A stretch of 64,000 nt of DNA from Leptolyngbya sp. Heron Island J (GTDB lineage: Bacteria; Cyanobacteriota; Cyanobacteriia; Phormidesmidales; Phormidesmidaceae). The position numbers and the translations under genes are program-made. Of this stretch, positions 46,830 through 53,826 are shown one piece after another. The DNA is taken from positions 1 to 64,000 of the forward strand of contig NZ_AWNH01000024.1 in assembly GCF_000482245.1 (NCBI RefSeq), read 5' to 3'. Under the pieces are notes generated by a model. It was given only the letters and a program-made list of their open reading frames with translations, did no database searches and was not told the DNA's origin. Numbering within the stretch: the first letter of the stretch is position 1; each line of letters begins with the position of its first letter.

Positions 46830-48778
46830 GGCTGACCTCCCTGGGCTCGTTGGATAATGCCAATAAAGGCATCTTCCAGAGAGAATGGCACAGCCTGGAT
46901 GGATTGAATGTCGAATTCTGCTGTGCTCAGTAATGAGCGTAGACGAGGCACGTCTATATCCGGCTGATCCAGAACAATGTGGAGACGGGCACCAAATAAG
47001 GATACTCGCCAGTCATCAAAATACTGTTTGAGTAAGTCGGAGACAACCTGAGGCTGGGGAATCTGCACCTCAAACAGCTGTCCCGGCTGGCTGGCCTTAA
47101 TTTGACTTGGAGACCCATGGGCAACAATCTCCCCAGCCGCCATAAATGCCATGCGATTGCAATGTTCAGCTTCTTCTAGATAGTGGGTGGTTACCAGCAC
47201 TGCTGTGCCCTGATGGGTTAAGTCTTCGATTAATCGCCAGAACTGACGGCGAGCTAACGGATCCACACCGGATGTGGGCTCGTCTAAAAACAAAATTTCA
47301 GGTTCGTGCATAACTGATGCCCCAAAAGCTACGCGCTGTTTCCACCCACCTGGCAGCTGCCCCGTAATCAGGTCTGCTTTGCCGGTCAATCCACAAATGT
47401 CTAAAACCCAATTGATTTTGGCGGAGCGCTGACGACGGGGGACACCATATACCCCACAGTAAAATTCCAAATTCTGTTGAATAGATAAGTCATCATAGAG
47501 AGTGAATTTCTGACTCATGTAGCCCATCCGCTGACGTAGAGCACTGCTACGCAAATTGCGGGTTTGACCGGCTAGTGTGACTTCACCTTGGGTAATCCCC
47601 AACAACCCACACAGCATCTTGATGGTGGTGGTTTTGCCAGCGCCATTAGCTCCCAACAATCCATAAATTTCACCATAGTGAATATCCAGGTTGACCGCTT
47701 TAACCGCCTGAAAATTGCCAAATGTCTTACTGAGGTCACGGGCACCAATGGCAATGTCATCACTGCTGTGGACTGGCAATGACCGCAGCCGAGGCAATGG
47801 CACAAAAGCAGGGTCCGACCCCTGTTGGCGCAGCTGGTTGACAAAGACATTTTCCAGGGTAGGCGCTGCTGGACGAATCGTGTCGATTACTAGCTGATGC
47901 TGTCCCAGGAGAGCACGGACCTGGGTTTCACCAGTCTCTGCATCGTTAACCAGTACATCCAGGCGATCGCCAAAGGTTTGTACATCCACAATCGGAGTAG
48001 ACGGTTGAGCGAGTAACCCCTGTTCAGCGGTTTTGAGGTTGCTAGCGCGCACCTCTAAGCGTTGGAGCCCCAGATTATCTCGCAGCTGAGCCGGTGTTCC
48101 CATTTGCTGAATCTGGCCATCATACATCAGGGCAACACGATGGCAGCGCTCAGCCTCATCCATATAGGGTGTGGCCACCACAATGGTGACGCCCTGATGG
48201 GAGAGGGTGGCCAGCACATCCCAAAACTCACGCCTGGAAACAGGATCTACACCCGTTGTCGGCTCATCCAGAAGTAATATCTGAGGTTGAGCAATCAGGG
48301 CACAGCACAGGGCCAACTTCTGTTTCATGCCACCAGACAGTTGACCGGCTAAACGATCTGAGAACGGCTCCAGATTCATCAGCCTGAGATATTGGTTGCG
48401 CCGCTGTTCAAAACGCTGGGGCGGCACTTCATGGAGACCAGCCACATAGCGCAGATTCTCATCCAGGCTGAGATCCAGATAGAGCGAAAAGTGTTGGGTG
48501 AGATAGCCGGTTTGCAAGCGAGCATCCCGAGGCGCACGCTCCAGAATGATGACATTGCCCGAGGTTGCTTCCATAACACCTGCTAAGATTTGAAACAGGG
48601 TGGTCTTGCCAGCACCATCGGGACCAATGAGACCAAAGATTTCGCCCCGCTGCACCGTAAACGTCACCTCGTTTACAGCGGTTAGCTTGCCATAGCGTTT
48701 ACATAACGTATCTACCTGAATGGCAGGGATTTCGAGCGCTGTCTCTGGCTGATAAATCTGATTAGTCGTTGAATACAT
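46826..48778 (-). CDS. ABC transporter with two fused ATPase domains (YbhF-like)
   Basis: 650 residues with two nucleotide-binding domains. First: GLIGPDGAGKTTLFQILAG, signature LSGGMKQKLALCCAL, Walker B ILLLDEPTTGVDP. Second: GLLGANGAGKTTTIKMLCG, signature LPGGWKQRVAFGASV (Ser replaced by Pro), Walker B ILFLDEPTSGVDP. Such fused ATPases pair with two ABC-2 permeases and an HlyD adaptor (YbhFGRS type) to export lipids or drugs. The gene lies 42 bases after the adaptor gene. The adjacent glycolipid genes suggest, without proof, a surface-lipid substrate. Confidence 0.94.
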   Translation of the reverse strand: MYSTTNQIYQPETALEIPAIQVDTLCKRYGKLTAVNEVTFTVQRGEIFGLIGPDGAGKTTLFQILAGVMEATSGNVIILERAPRDARLQTGYLTQHFSLYLDLSLDENLRYVAGLHEVPPQRFEQRRNQYLRLMNLEPFSDRLAGQLSGGMKQKLALCCALIAQPQILLLDEPTTGVDPVSRREFWDVLATLSHQGVTIVVATPYMDEAERCHRVALMYDGQIQQMGTPAQLRDNLGLQRLEVRASNLKTAEQGLLAQPSTPIVDVQTFGDRLDVLVNDAETGETQVRALLGQHQLVIDTIRPAAPTLENVFVNQLRQQGSDPAFVPLPRLRSLPVHSSDDIAIGARDLSKTFGNFQAVKAVNLDIHYGEIYGLLGANGAGKTTTIKMLCGLLGITQGEVTLAGQTRNLRSSALRQRMGYMSQKFTLYDDLSIQQNLEFYCGVYGVPRRQRSAKINWVLDICGLTGKADLITGQLPGGWKQRVAFGASVMHEPEILFLDEPTSGVDPLARRQFWRLIEDLTHQGTAVLVTTHYLEEAEHCNRMAFMAAGEIVAHGSPSQIKASQPGQLFEVQIPQPQVVSDLLKQYFDDWRVSLFGARLHIVLDQPDIDVPRLRSLLSTAEFDIQSIQAVPFSLEDAFIGIIQRAQGGQP

Positions 48779-48820
48779 GGTTTGATTTGTCCATCTGTGG
48801 CTAAGACAAAATCGGCATGA

Positions 48821-50098
48821 TCATTCAAAATAAATTTCACCATCGGCAGGCATGCCAGGTTTGGCAAATCCTCCGGGATTCTCAATACCAAGTCTCACAC
48901 CAAACACCTGCTGCACTCGGTCTTCTCGAAAGTAAATATTTTCAGGCGTAAAGGAGGCCTGGGTGTCGATGCTGATAACACGAGCGGTCAGGGGTTGAGC
49001 AGGGGCTGAATCTAGAAAGATACTAGCCGTTTGACCGACCCGGACCTTACCGATGTCGCCCTCAGGAATAAAGCCCCGGAGATAAACAGTATCGAGGTCA
49101 ATGAGAGAAAGCAGCGTCCTGCCTGTCGTGACCACTTCTCCTGGTTCTGCACTGCGGGCGGTGACCACGCCGTTTAAGGGGCTAGCGATGGTGAGATAGC
49201 TCATACGAGCTTCAATTTCTCGCTGAACGGCTTCAGCCCTGGCCACATTGTCCTGTGCGGCGACTGCCTGGGATTGTGCTTGAATCAGTTGTTTTTGCAA
49301 AACGTCTAGCTCAGCCGTACGAAGATCTGGATTGAGCCGGGTGGTTTGGGCCTGGGTCAAGCGACCTGCTGCGGCATCAACCTGTCTTTGAGCGGCGACA
49401 ACGGCGGCTTCACGTACACCCAGCCGGGCTTGGGTGGTTTCAAAAGTCGTTTGGGCCTGATCGGCGCGCTCTTGGGTCGCGGCACCGACTTGGGCCAGTT
49501 GGATGTAGCGATCGCGTTCCACCCTGGCCAGATCTAAGTCTGATTTAGCCGCAATCAGCTGTGCCTTTGCTTCCGCCAGCTGTGCCTGAGCCGTAGCAAG
49601 ATTAGCCTCGGCCTGGTTGACCTGACCAACTGTATCCCCCTGGGATTGTTCCAGACTCACCTGAGCTCGCCGAATTTGGCTTTGCAACACCTCAATCTGC
49701 AATCGCGCCTGTCGTTCCTGCTGTTGGGCTGAGGCCAGCTGTGCTTTAGCCTCGTCTAATTGAGCCTGAACTTCTTCATCATCGAGCCGAACAATCACTT
49801 GACCATCATTGACCGGGTCGCCTTCTCTGACAGCTACAAACTCCACTCGCCCTGATACCTTTGCGCCCACGTCTGTCTCGTAGCCCTCAATGCGGCCACT
49901 CAACTGCAGCTTGTCTGTGGGGGAGCGCGATAAGAAGTAGGTCACGGAGAGACCCCCACCCACCACCAAAAGACCTAACGGGAGCAAGACACGCAGCCTG
50001 TTTTTATGTTTACTTTTCGATACGTCAGAGGCAGTGGAATGGGGCTTAAACCGAGTAACTAATTGGTTGAGATTCAGCCGTGAACCTGGCAAATGCAT
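48821..50098 (-). CDS. HlyD-family membrane fusion protein
   Basis: 425 residues with an N-terminal membrane helix (about 33-55, RVLLPLGLLVVGGGLSVTYFL), a lipoyl-like half motif (ETDVGAKVSGRVEFVAVREGD), a long alpha-helical hairpin of about 170 residues (AQLDEAKAQLASAQQQ ... ), the second lipoyl half (LTIASPLNGVVTARSAEPGEV) and the beta-barrel domain (VRVGQTASIFLDSAP). It links the inner-membrane exporter to the periplasm or outer membrane. First gene of the exporter operon; GAGG precedes the ATG. Confidence 0.94.
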   Translation of the reverse strand: MHLPGSRLNLNQLVTRFKPHSTASDVSKSKHKNRLRVLLPLGLLVVGGGLSVTYFLSRSPTDKLQLSGRIEGYETDVGAKVSGRVEFVAVREGDPVNDGQVIVRLDDEEVQAQLDEAKAQLASAQQQERQARLQIEVLQSQIRRAQVSLEQSQGDTVGQVNQAEANLATAQAQLAEAKAQLIAAKSDLDLARVERDRYIQLAQVGAATQERADQAQTTFETTQARLGVREAAVVAAQRQVDAAAGRLTQAQTTRLNPDLRTAELDVLQKQLIQAQSQAVAAQDNVARAEAVQREIEARMSYLTIASPLNGVVTARSAEPGEVVTTGRTLLSLIDLDTVYLRGFIPEGDIGKVRVGQTASIFLDSAPAQPLTARVISIDTQASFTPENIYFREDRVQQVFGVRLGIENPGGFAKPGMPADGEIYFE

Positions 50099-50222
50099 AG
50101 ACAGACCTCATGGTTACAAGACCGAGAAGGTTTGACTTTAACTACGGTAAAGTCAGCTCTATTTTGAACTTAGGAGATAGATATGAGGAAGTTATGAGTA
50201 CCCCACCAAGCATCGCTTAGCG

Positions 50223-50441
50223 ATGCTGATGCCAATGTTGTGGGCGTTTCTTTATGATTTCTGCAAAGTTGTTGCTGCCCTATTTGGGCTATGGGTATTG
50301 ATTGACTGTGCTACTCAAGAAGCAAGTGAGGGCAATACTAAAATTGTTTGGACTATTATTATCTTGTTCTTGAATTTTATTGGTGCACTGATCTATGTCG
50401 TTGTGAGACGACCACAGCGTCGTCGAGAGCTTGCACAGTGA
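50223..50441 (+). CDS. small membrane protein with PLD nuclease N-terminal-like fold
   Basis: 72 residues, two membrane helices with a polar loop (CATQEASEGNTK) between. The second helix ends IYVVVRRPQRRRE, matching the small PLDc_N family of membrane proteins. Start choice is unclear: the first ATG (50223) lies inside a perfect 8-bp hairpin (AGCATCGC TTA GCGATGCT, 50209-50227), with other ATGs at codons 3 and 5. No strong ribosome site. Divergent from the ABC operon. Confidence 0.6.
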   Translation: MLMPMLWAFLYDFCKVVAALFGLWVLIDCATQEASEGNTKIVWTIIILFLNFIGALIYVVVRRPQRRRELAQ

Positions 50442-50485
50442 AGTCTAGAAGATTCAGCCAAAATCCATGGGCAATTTTAATGTCA

Positions 50486-50734
50486 TCACTCACTGCTAGC
50501 TGTGTCAGGCATACTGCCGTAGTTAAAATTATTTCGCCAGTAAAGCTCTAATTGCTGACGATTTTTTTCAATCACATAATCTCTGGTCCAGCACCGTTCT
50601 AAGAGTTTGGACCTGTAGGACACAGTAAACATGAGAGGATTCCATTCAAATCTAGCGTCCCTATCAAACAAGGGCTGATTGAGATAATCCCAGATGGCCA
50701 ATAGGAGAGAAAATTTTCGGGATGGTGTAGTCAT
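50486..50734 (-). CDS. hypothetical protein (82 aa)
   Basis: From the ATG at 50734 with GGGAGG upstream. Mostly soluble with a hydrophobic LLLAIWDYLNQPLFD segment and aromatic, basic features (RFEWNPLMFTVSYRSKLLERC, YWRNNF). No family is recognised. A longer frame begins with TTG 13 codons upstream but the ribosome site supports this start. Confidence 0.5.
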   Translation of the reverse strand: MTTPSRKFSLLLAIWDYLNQPLFDRDARFEWNPLMFTVSYRSKLLERCWTRDYVIEKNRQQLELYWRNNFNYGSMPDTASSE

Positions 50735-50916
50735 GAACCAAAGACCTCCCAAGGAGTCGACATTAAAATTCAATGCCAGTAGATGGGGAGCAAGGTAAGA
50801 AAAAACAAGAAGAAGACAACTGGTTTAAGTAGCCAGCCCCCTATATCTACTCTGAGAGTGAATTGCCTCAGATAGTTTCTAAAAAGAAATTATCAGTTTC
50901 CTGAGCCTTCTTCTAG

Positions 50917-50950
50917 TGTTGATAAGCAAAGGTACCTTTGCTTATCAACA
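50917..50950. repeat. perfect 34-bp palindrome
   Basis: TGTTGATAAGCAAAGGT followed at once by its exact reverse complement. It contains GGTACC at the centre. Lies 27 bases beyond the stop of the DUF4278 gene (minus strand), where a terminator would be expected, but there is no T-run. Confidence 0.85.
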
Positions 50951-50977
50951 TTTCGGCATTAGAGCTTCACAGCCAAA

Positions 50978-51169
50978 TTAGGCAGCTGAACCACCAGTAT
51001 GATATGAAACTCCACGATACTTCAGGTCAAAAACTGGTAAAGACAGTGCTTTAACCAATTTATGGAAGTGGAACGTAGCACCTCGATATTTACCAACTTC
51101 TTCACTCTCGGCAATTGCGATCTCAGGAACCTTATATTCATAACTAACGCCGCGATACTTGAGTTTCAT
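50978..51169 (-). CDS. DUF4278 family protein
   Basis: 63 residues, opening MKLKYRGVSYEYKVPE, the DUF4278 signature common in cyanobacteria. The motif recurs twice more: KYRGATFHF near residue 28 and LKYRGVSYHTG near the C-terminus, so the protein has three KYRG repeats. Function unknown; small soluble protein. AGGGGGA lies upstream of the ATG. Confidence 0.85.
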   Translation of the reverse strand: MKLKYRGVSYEYKVPEIAIAESEEVGKYRGATFHFHKLVKALSLPVFDLKYRGVSYHTGGSAA

Positions 51170-51471
51170 AGTGTCCCCCTGAAATTGTTAGATATTGGGA
51201 TACCCTCATCCCACTTTGATGTTAGATAAAGAGTTTGAGAATCTTATGAAGCCTGTGGGATATCCTAGGGCATGAAGGATCAACTATTTGGAACCACTGG
51301 CCAATACCACTTTGTTAGCATGGAGCCAATCGGAGCAAGCAAGGTGCGACTAATCAGCACTGATATATCAGTCTGTGACCCTAACGGCAACAAAGGACTA
51401 TATTGCATTTCTCAATCACGAGGTGCTGTGTCAGAGTAGTCAACGGTTTGGCAGCAGTAACAGCAAATTTT
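51170..51471. other. 302-base divergent intergenic region
   Basis: Between the DUF4278 gene (minus) and the TIGR02206-like membrane gene (plus). Contains a short GGGAT/ATCCC inverted repeat near 51197-51214. No other structure recognised. Confidence 0.35.
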
Positions 51472-52176
51472 ATGTTGCAGGCATCGCTTCATCAGTTTCA
51501 ATCATTTTCACTGACTCATGTCATCGTCGTTGGCGTTCTGGCTGCAATGTGGGGATGCATTATTGCCTGGGGCTTACACTACCAGGGCACACAGCTGTTG
51601 CTGCAATTGGAGAAAAGATTAGCCAAGCTATATCTGCTCTTGTGGATGGTTGTTCATGGTTGGTGGTTGCTGCCTGCCCACTTTGACCCAGCAAGTTCAT
51701 TGCCCATTCATATCTGCGATCTTGTCGGCCTGATACTGCCGTTAGCACTGATCTGGCGCAAACGTTGCCTGATCGCATTACTCTATTTCTGGGGCCTCGG
51801 TTTTAGCCTACAAGGTCTATTAACTCCAGATTTGCACATGGGCCTACTTAGCCCGCTGTTTTGGATCTTTTGGCTTTATCACACCACCATTGTCGGTACT
51901 GCCATTTATATGGTGATAGTCCATCGATTTCAACCAACACGACGAGATTATCGTTGGGCGATCAAGGCAGGGCTGATCTATGTAGCTTGTATTTTCCCAA
52001 TTAACGCTATCTTTGGTTTTAACTATGGCTATCTAGGTAACCAACGCCCCGGTCAACCTTCATTGATTGATTGGCTGGGGCCCTGGCCCTGGCGAGTGGG
52101 CATGATGATTGCTCTTGCCTGGGTTGGGATGACTCTGCTCCTGATACCCTGGGAATGGCTGCATCAGAAGCATTAG
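51472..52176 (+). CDS. TIGR02206/YwaF-like membrane protein
   Basis: 234 residues from the ATG at 51472; the frame is open further to a TTG at 51403 but without support. Seven or so membrane helices. Recognised from PIHICDLVGLILPLALIWRKR, FSLQGLLTPDLHMGLLSPLFWIFWLYHTTIVG, GLIYVACIFPINAIFGFNYGYL and LGPWPWRVGMM. Family of bacterial integral membrane proteins related to TMEM164; biochemical function largely unknown. Single gene, followed at once by a MITE-like copy. Confidence 0.85.
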   Translation: MLQASLHQFQSFSLTHVIVVGVLAAMWGCIIAWGLHYQGTQLLLQLEKRLAKLYLLLWMVVHGWWLLPAHFDPASSLPIHICDLVGLILPLALIWRKRCLIALLYFWGLGFSLQGLLTPDLHMGLLSPLFWIFWLYHTTIVGTAIYMVIVHRFQPTRRDYRWAIKAGLIYVACIFPINAIFGFNYGYLGNQRPGQPSLIDWLGPWPWRVGMMIALAWVGMTLLLIPWEWLHQKH

Positions 52177-52219
52177 GCATCCAGCTTTAAAGACCACACG
52201 AGCCAGGCAGCTGGGCCAC

Positions 52220-52305
52220 CTAGTACTCTGTGGCGTAAGTTTGCCCACTATCAAATGTGGATGGGTAGATACAATAGCTGCCAAATTTCTGCCATTGGGT
52301 ACTAG
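52220..52305. mobile_element. MITE-like element, copy 2
   Basis: 86 bases, starting CTAGTACTCTGTGGCG and ending GCCATTGGGTACTAG. Shares with copy 1 the GTAAGTTTGCCCACT and AGCTGCCAAATTTCTGCC blocks; the central GGATGGGT tandem is shorter. Located 43 bases after the stop codon of the membrane gene. Confidence 0.7.
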
Positions 52306-52454
52306 GTGGGTAGCGCTGTTGCCAGTGCTTGATAAGCTTGTTCAATGTTTTATTAGTTGAGTTAAATAAGACATGGCAACACCTCAAGTCAGGAATGCAA
52401 ATCTGACATAGGATGCGCTGCTTTGATCTGGGTGTAAGGAATTGTCAGCAATTG

Positions 52455-52946
52455 TTAGAGTCTACTCCGAGCTGGCAACTGTCCTTTTATTGCCAGATAG
52501 TCGTGCAGTTCATGGGGCTTTAGATGACATAGATCTCGGGCTAATTCGTTTAGCTTCAATTGCTTGGGGGATAGTGGGGTAAACACTTCTCGCATCAACC
52601 CAAGAATCTGAGGAGTCGCAATGATAGTGAGTTGTCGAACTTGATGGGTCTGAGCCAAATCCATCAAGTGTGTAGCAATGGACTTAGCGAATCGTCGTTC
52701 AAATTCAAGTTTATGGTTCTGCCGATGATCATCATATCTGTGAGCCTTGCCGCTAGCACCACGGTTGCGTCCCGATTGAACGTTGGTCCACAGGGCCTTA
52801 CCAGATAGTTCTCCCTCAGCACTCGAAATACTCTCATGCTCAACTAAAATCTGCTCGTCTGAATCAGACTCAGATAAGGTTGCTGCTTCCAATGTGAAGA
52901 AGCGAGCGATGGCTCTATTAATTGTGACAACAAGGAGTTTACTCAT
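52455..52946 (-). CDS. host attachment family protein
   Basis: 163 residues with GGAGACA upstream of the ATG. Recognised as the Host_attach family (PF10116, AtsE-like): SKLLVVTINRAIARFFTLE at the start, a serine/acidic-rich middle, and the KSIATHLMDLAQTHQVRQLTIIATPQILGLMREVFTPL block near the end. The fold resembles the eRF1/archaeal release factor domain; the family was named after an Agrobacterium host attachment gene, but the function in cyanobacteria is unclear and may be RNA- or translation-related. Confidence 0.85.
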   Translation of the reverse strand: MSKLLVVTINRAIARFFTLEAATLSESDSDEQILVEHESISSAEGELSGKALWTNVQSGRNRGASGKAHRYDDHRQNHKLEFERRFAKSIATHLMDLAQTHQVRQLTIIATPQILGLMREVFTPLSPKQLKLNELARDLCHLKPHELHDYLAIKGQLPARSRL

Positions 52947-53090
52947 AGATTGTCTCCATTACTATATGAAGTTCTATGTCACTAGGTGGGACTGATCGTA
53001 AGGGGATTGCACCAAAATCAAGTCCCAGATTGAGGCTGTAGATGGGGGGATGAGTGATGGGGCAACGGGGGAATTATTTAAGCCCATGAG

Positions 53091-53129
53091 CCTATACCTT
53101 GCCAAAAGCACATCTTGGCAAGGTATAGG
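53091..53129. repeat. perfect 15-bp inverted repeat
   Basis: Arms CCTATACCTTGCCAA (53091-53105) and TTGGCAAGGTATAGG (53115-53129), loop AAGCACATC. Upstream of the host-attachment gene on the minus strand (145 bases from its start). No T-run on either side, so not a clear terminator. Confidence 0.8.
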
Positions 53130-53222
53130 TCAACCCCAAACTAACTGCAAATCGGAAAGCCTCATATCTAAATTATATTTCAGGCTTTGTCGGCATCTCA
53201 CATTTCGGAAGAAGTTGTGATT

Positions 53223-53459
53223 CTAGTCAATGTTCAAGCCGGGTGATTCTTTCTGTGGACTATGATGCCACATGGGCAATCCTTGCCCATCGCGTAAGCT
53301 CAAAACGTGCTCCCCTTTTGTTCCTTTTAGGGCTGTGATGCTTGACTGTTGGATTTTGCGAGTTCTCTTGCCCTCAATGTTGATAAAATCTTCTTCACCC
53401 TTCTGGGTGATTAAGGTTTCCGCAGTCTCGCTATCATCGGGGACATTATATAAGAGTAC
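53223..53459 (-). pseudogene. possible coding remnant without start codon
   Basis: An open frame of 78 codons that follows a TAG and has no ATG, GTG or TTG near its beginning. The translation has protein-like composition: YNVPDDSETAETLITQKG, FINIEGKRTRKIQQSSI, then GEHVLSLRDGQGLPMWHH and a stop after SPGLNID. It may be a decayed fragment of a gene. No family is recognised and chance openness is possible. Confidence 0.25.
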
Positions 53460-53528
53460 CTAAGTTAGCACTTTGAGAACAATAGGATGGGTGGCCAGAT
53501 CCAAAGTAATCAGCCCCATGAGGAACTT

Positions 53529-53717
53529 ATGAGGAGTGATCCGGTGCGTGACTATTTGAAGATCATGCCTACAAAAGACTACAAGTTTCCAACCTATGTC
53601 TATTGGTGGATTCGGTCAGCTATTATGTGTGCGATCGCAACCCAAGCTCGCTCCATTCACTGGTTAGCTATTAATCCAGCCAATAATTTCCCTAACGCCT
53701 TGACAGCCGCAAAATAA
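53529..53717 (+). pseudogene. sigma-70 factor remnant with internal deletion
   Basis: 62 codons. The start, RSDPVRDYLK, resembles sigma region 1.2 (DxVRxYL), then, without the usual ~80 intervening residues, TKDYKFPTYVYWWIRSAIM followed by AIATQARSIHWLAINPANN, which matches region 2.3-2.4 of group 1/2 cyanobacterial sigma factors (consensus KFSTYAYWWIRQAIT...AIATQxRTIRLP). Several conserved residues are changed and all later regions are missing. It is therefore a gene piece left after deletion, probably not functional. Confidence 0.6.
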
Positions 53718-53826
53718 AATTAATAATTACCATAAATAAAACAATGTGTCAACCGCAACTTAGCTGAATCCAATTAGCATTTAAGCTAAAGTAGTCCTTA
53801 TATTGGCGCTATTTGGTGAAGCTTGC

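Noticed and set aside
46826-48778. Defective second ATPase domain because of LPGG in place of LSGG
   Set aside because: Variation at this position is, from memory, common in the second domain of YbhF-type fused ATPases, and Walker A and B are intact, so it is not evidence of decay.
53272-53463. 63-codon plus-strand frame in the decay zone
   Set aside because: Composition is cysteine/serine-rich and unlike its neighbours, and the minus-strand frame in the same place looks more protein-like.
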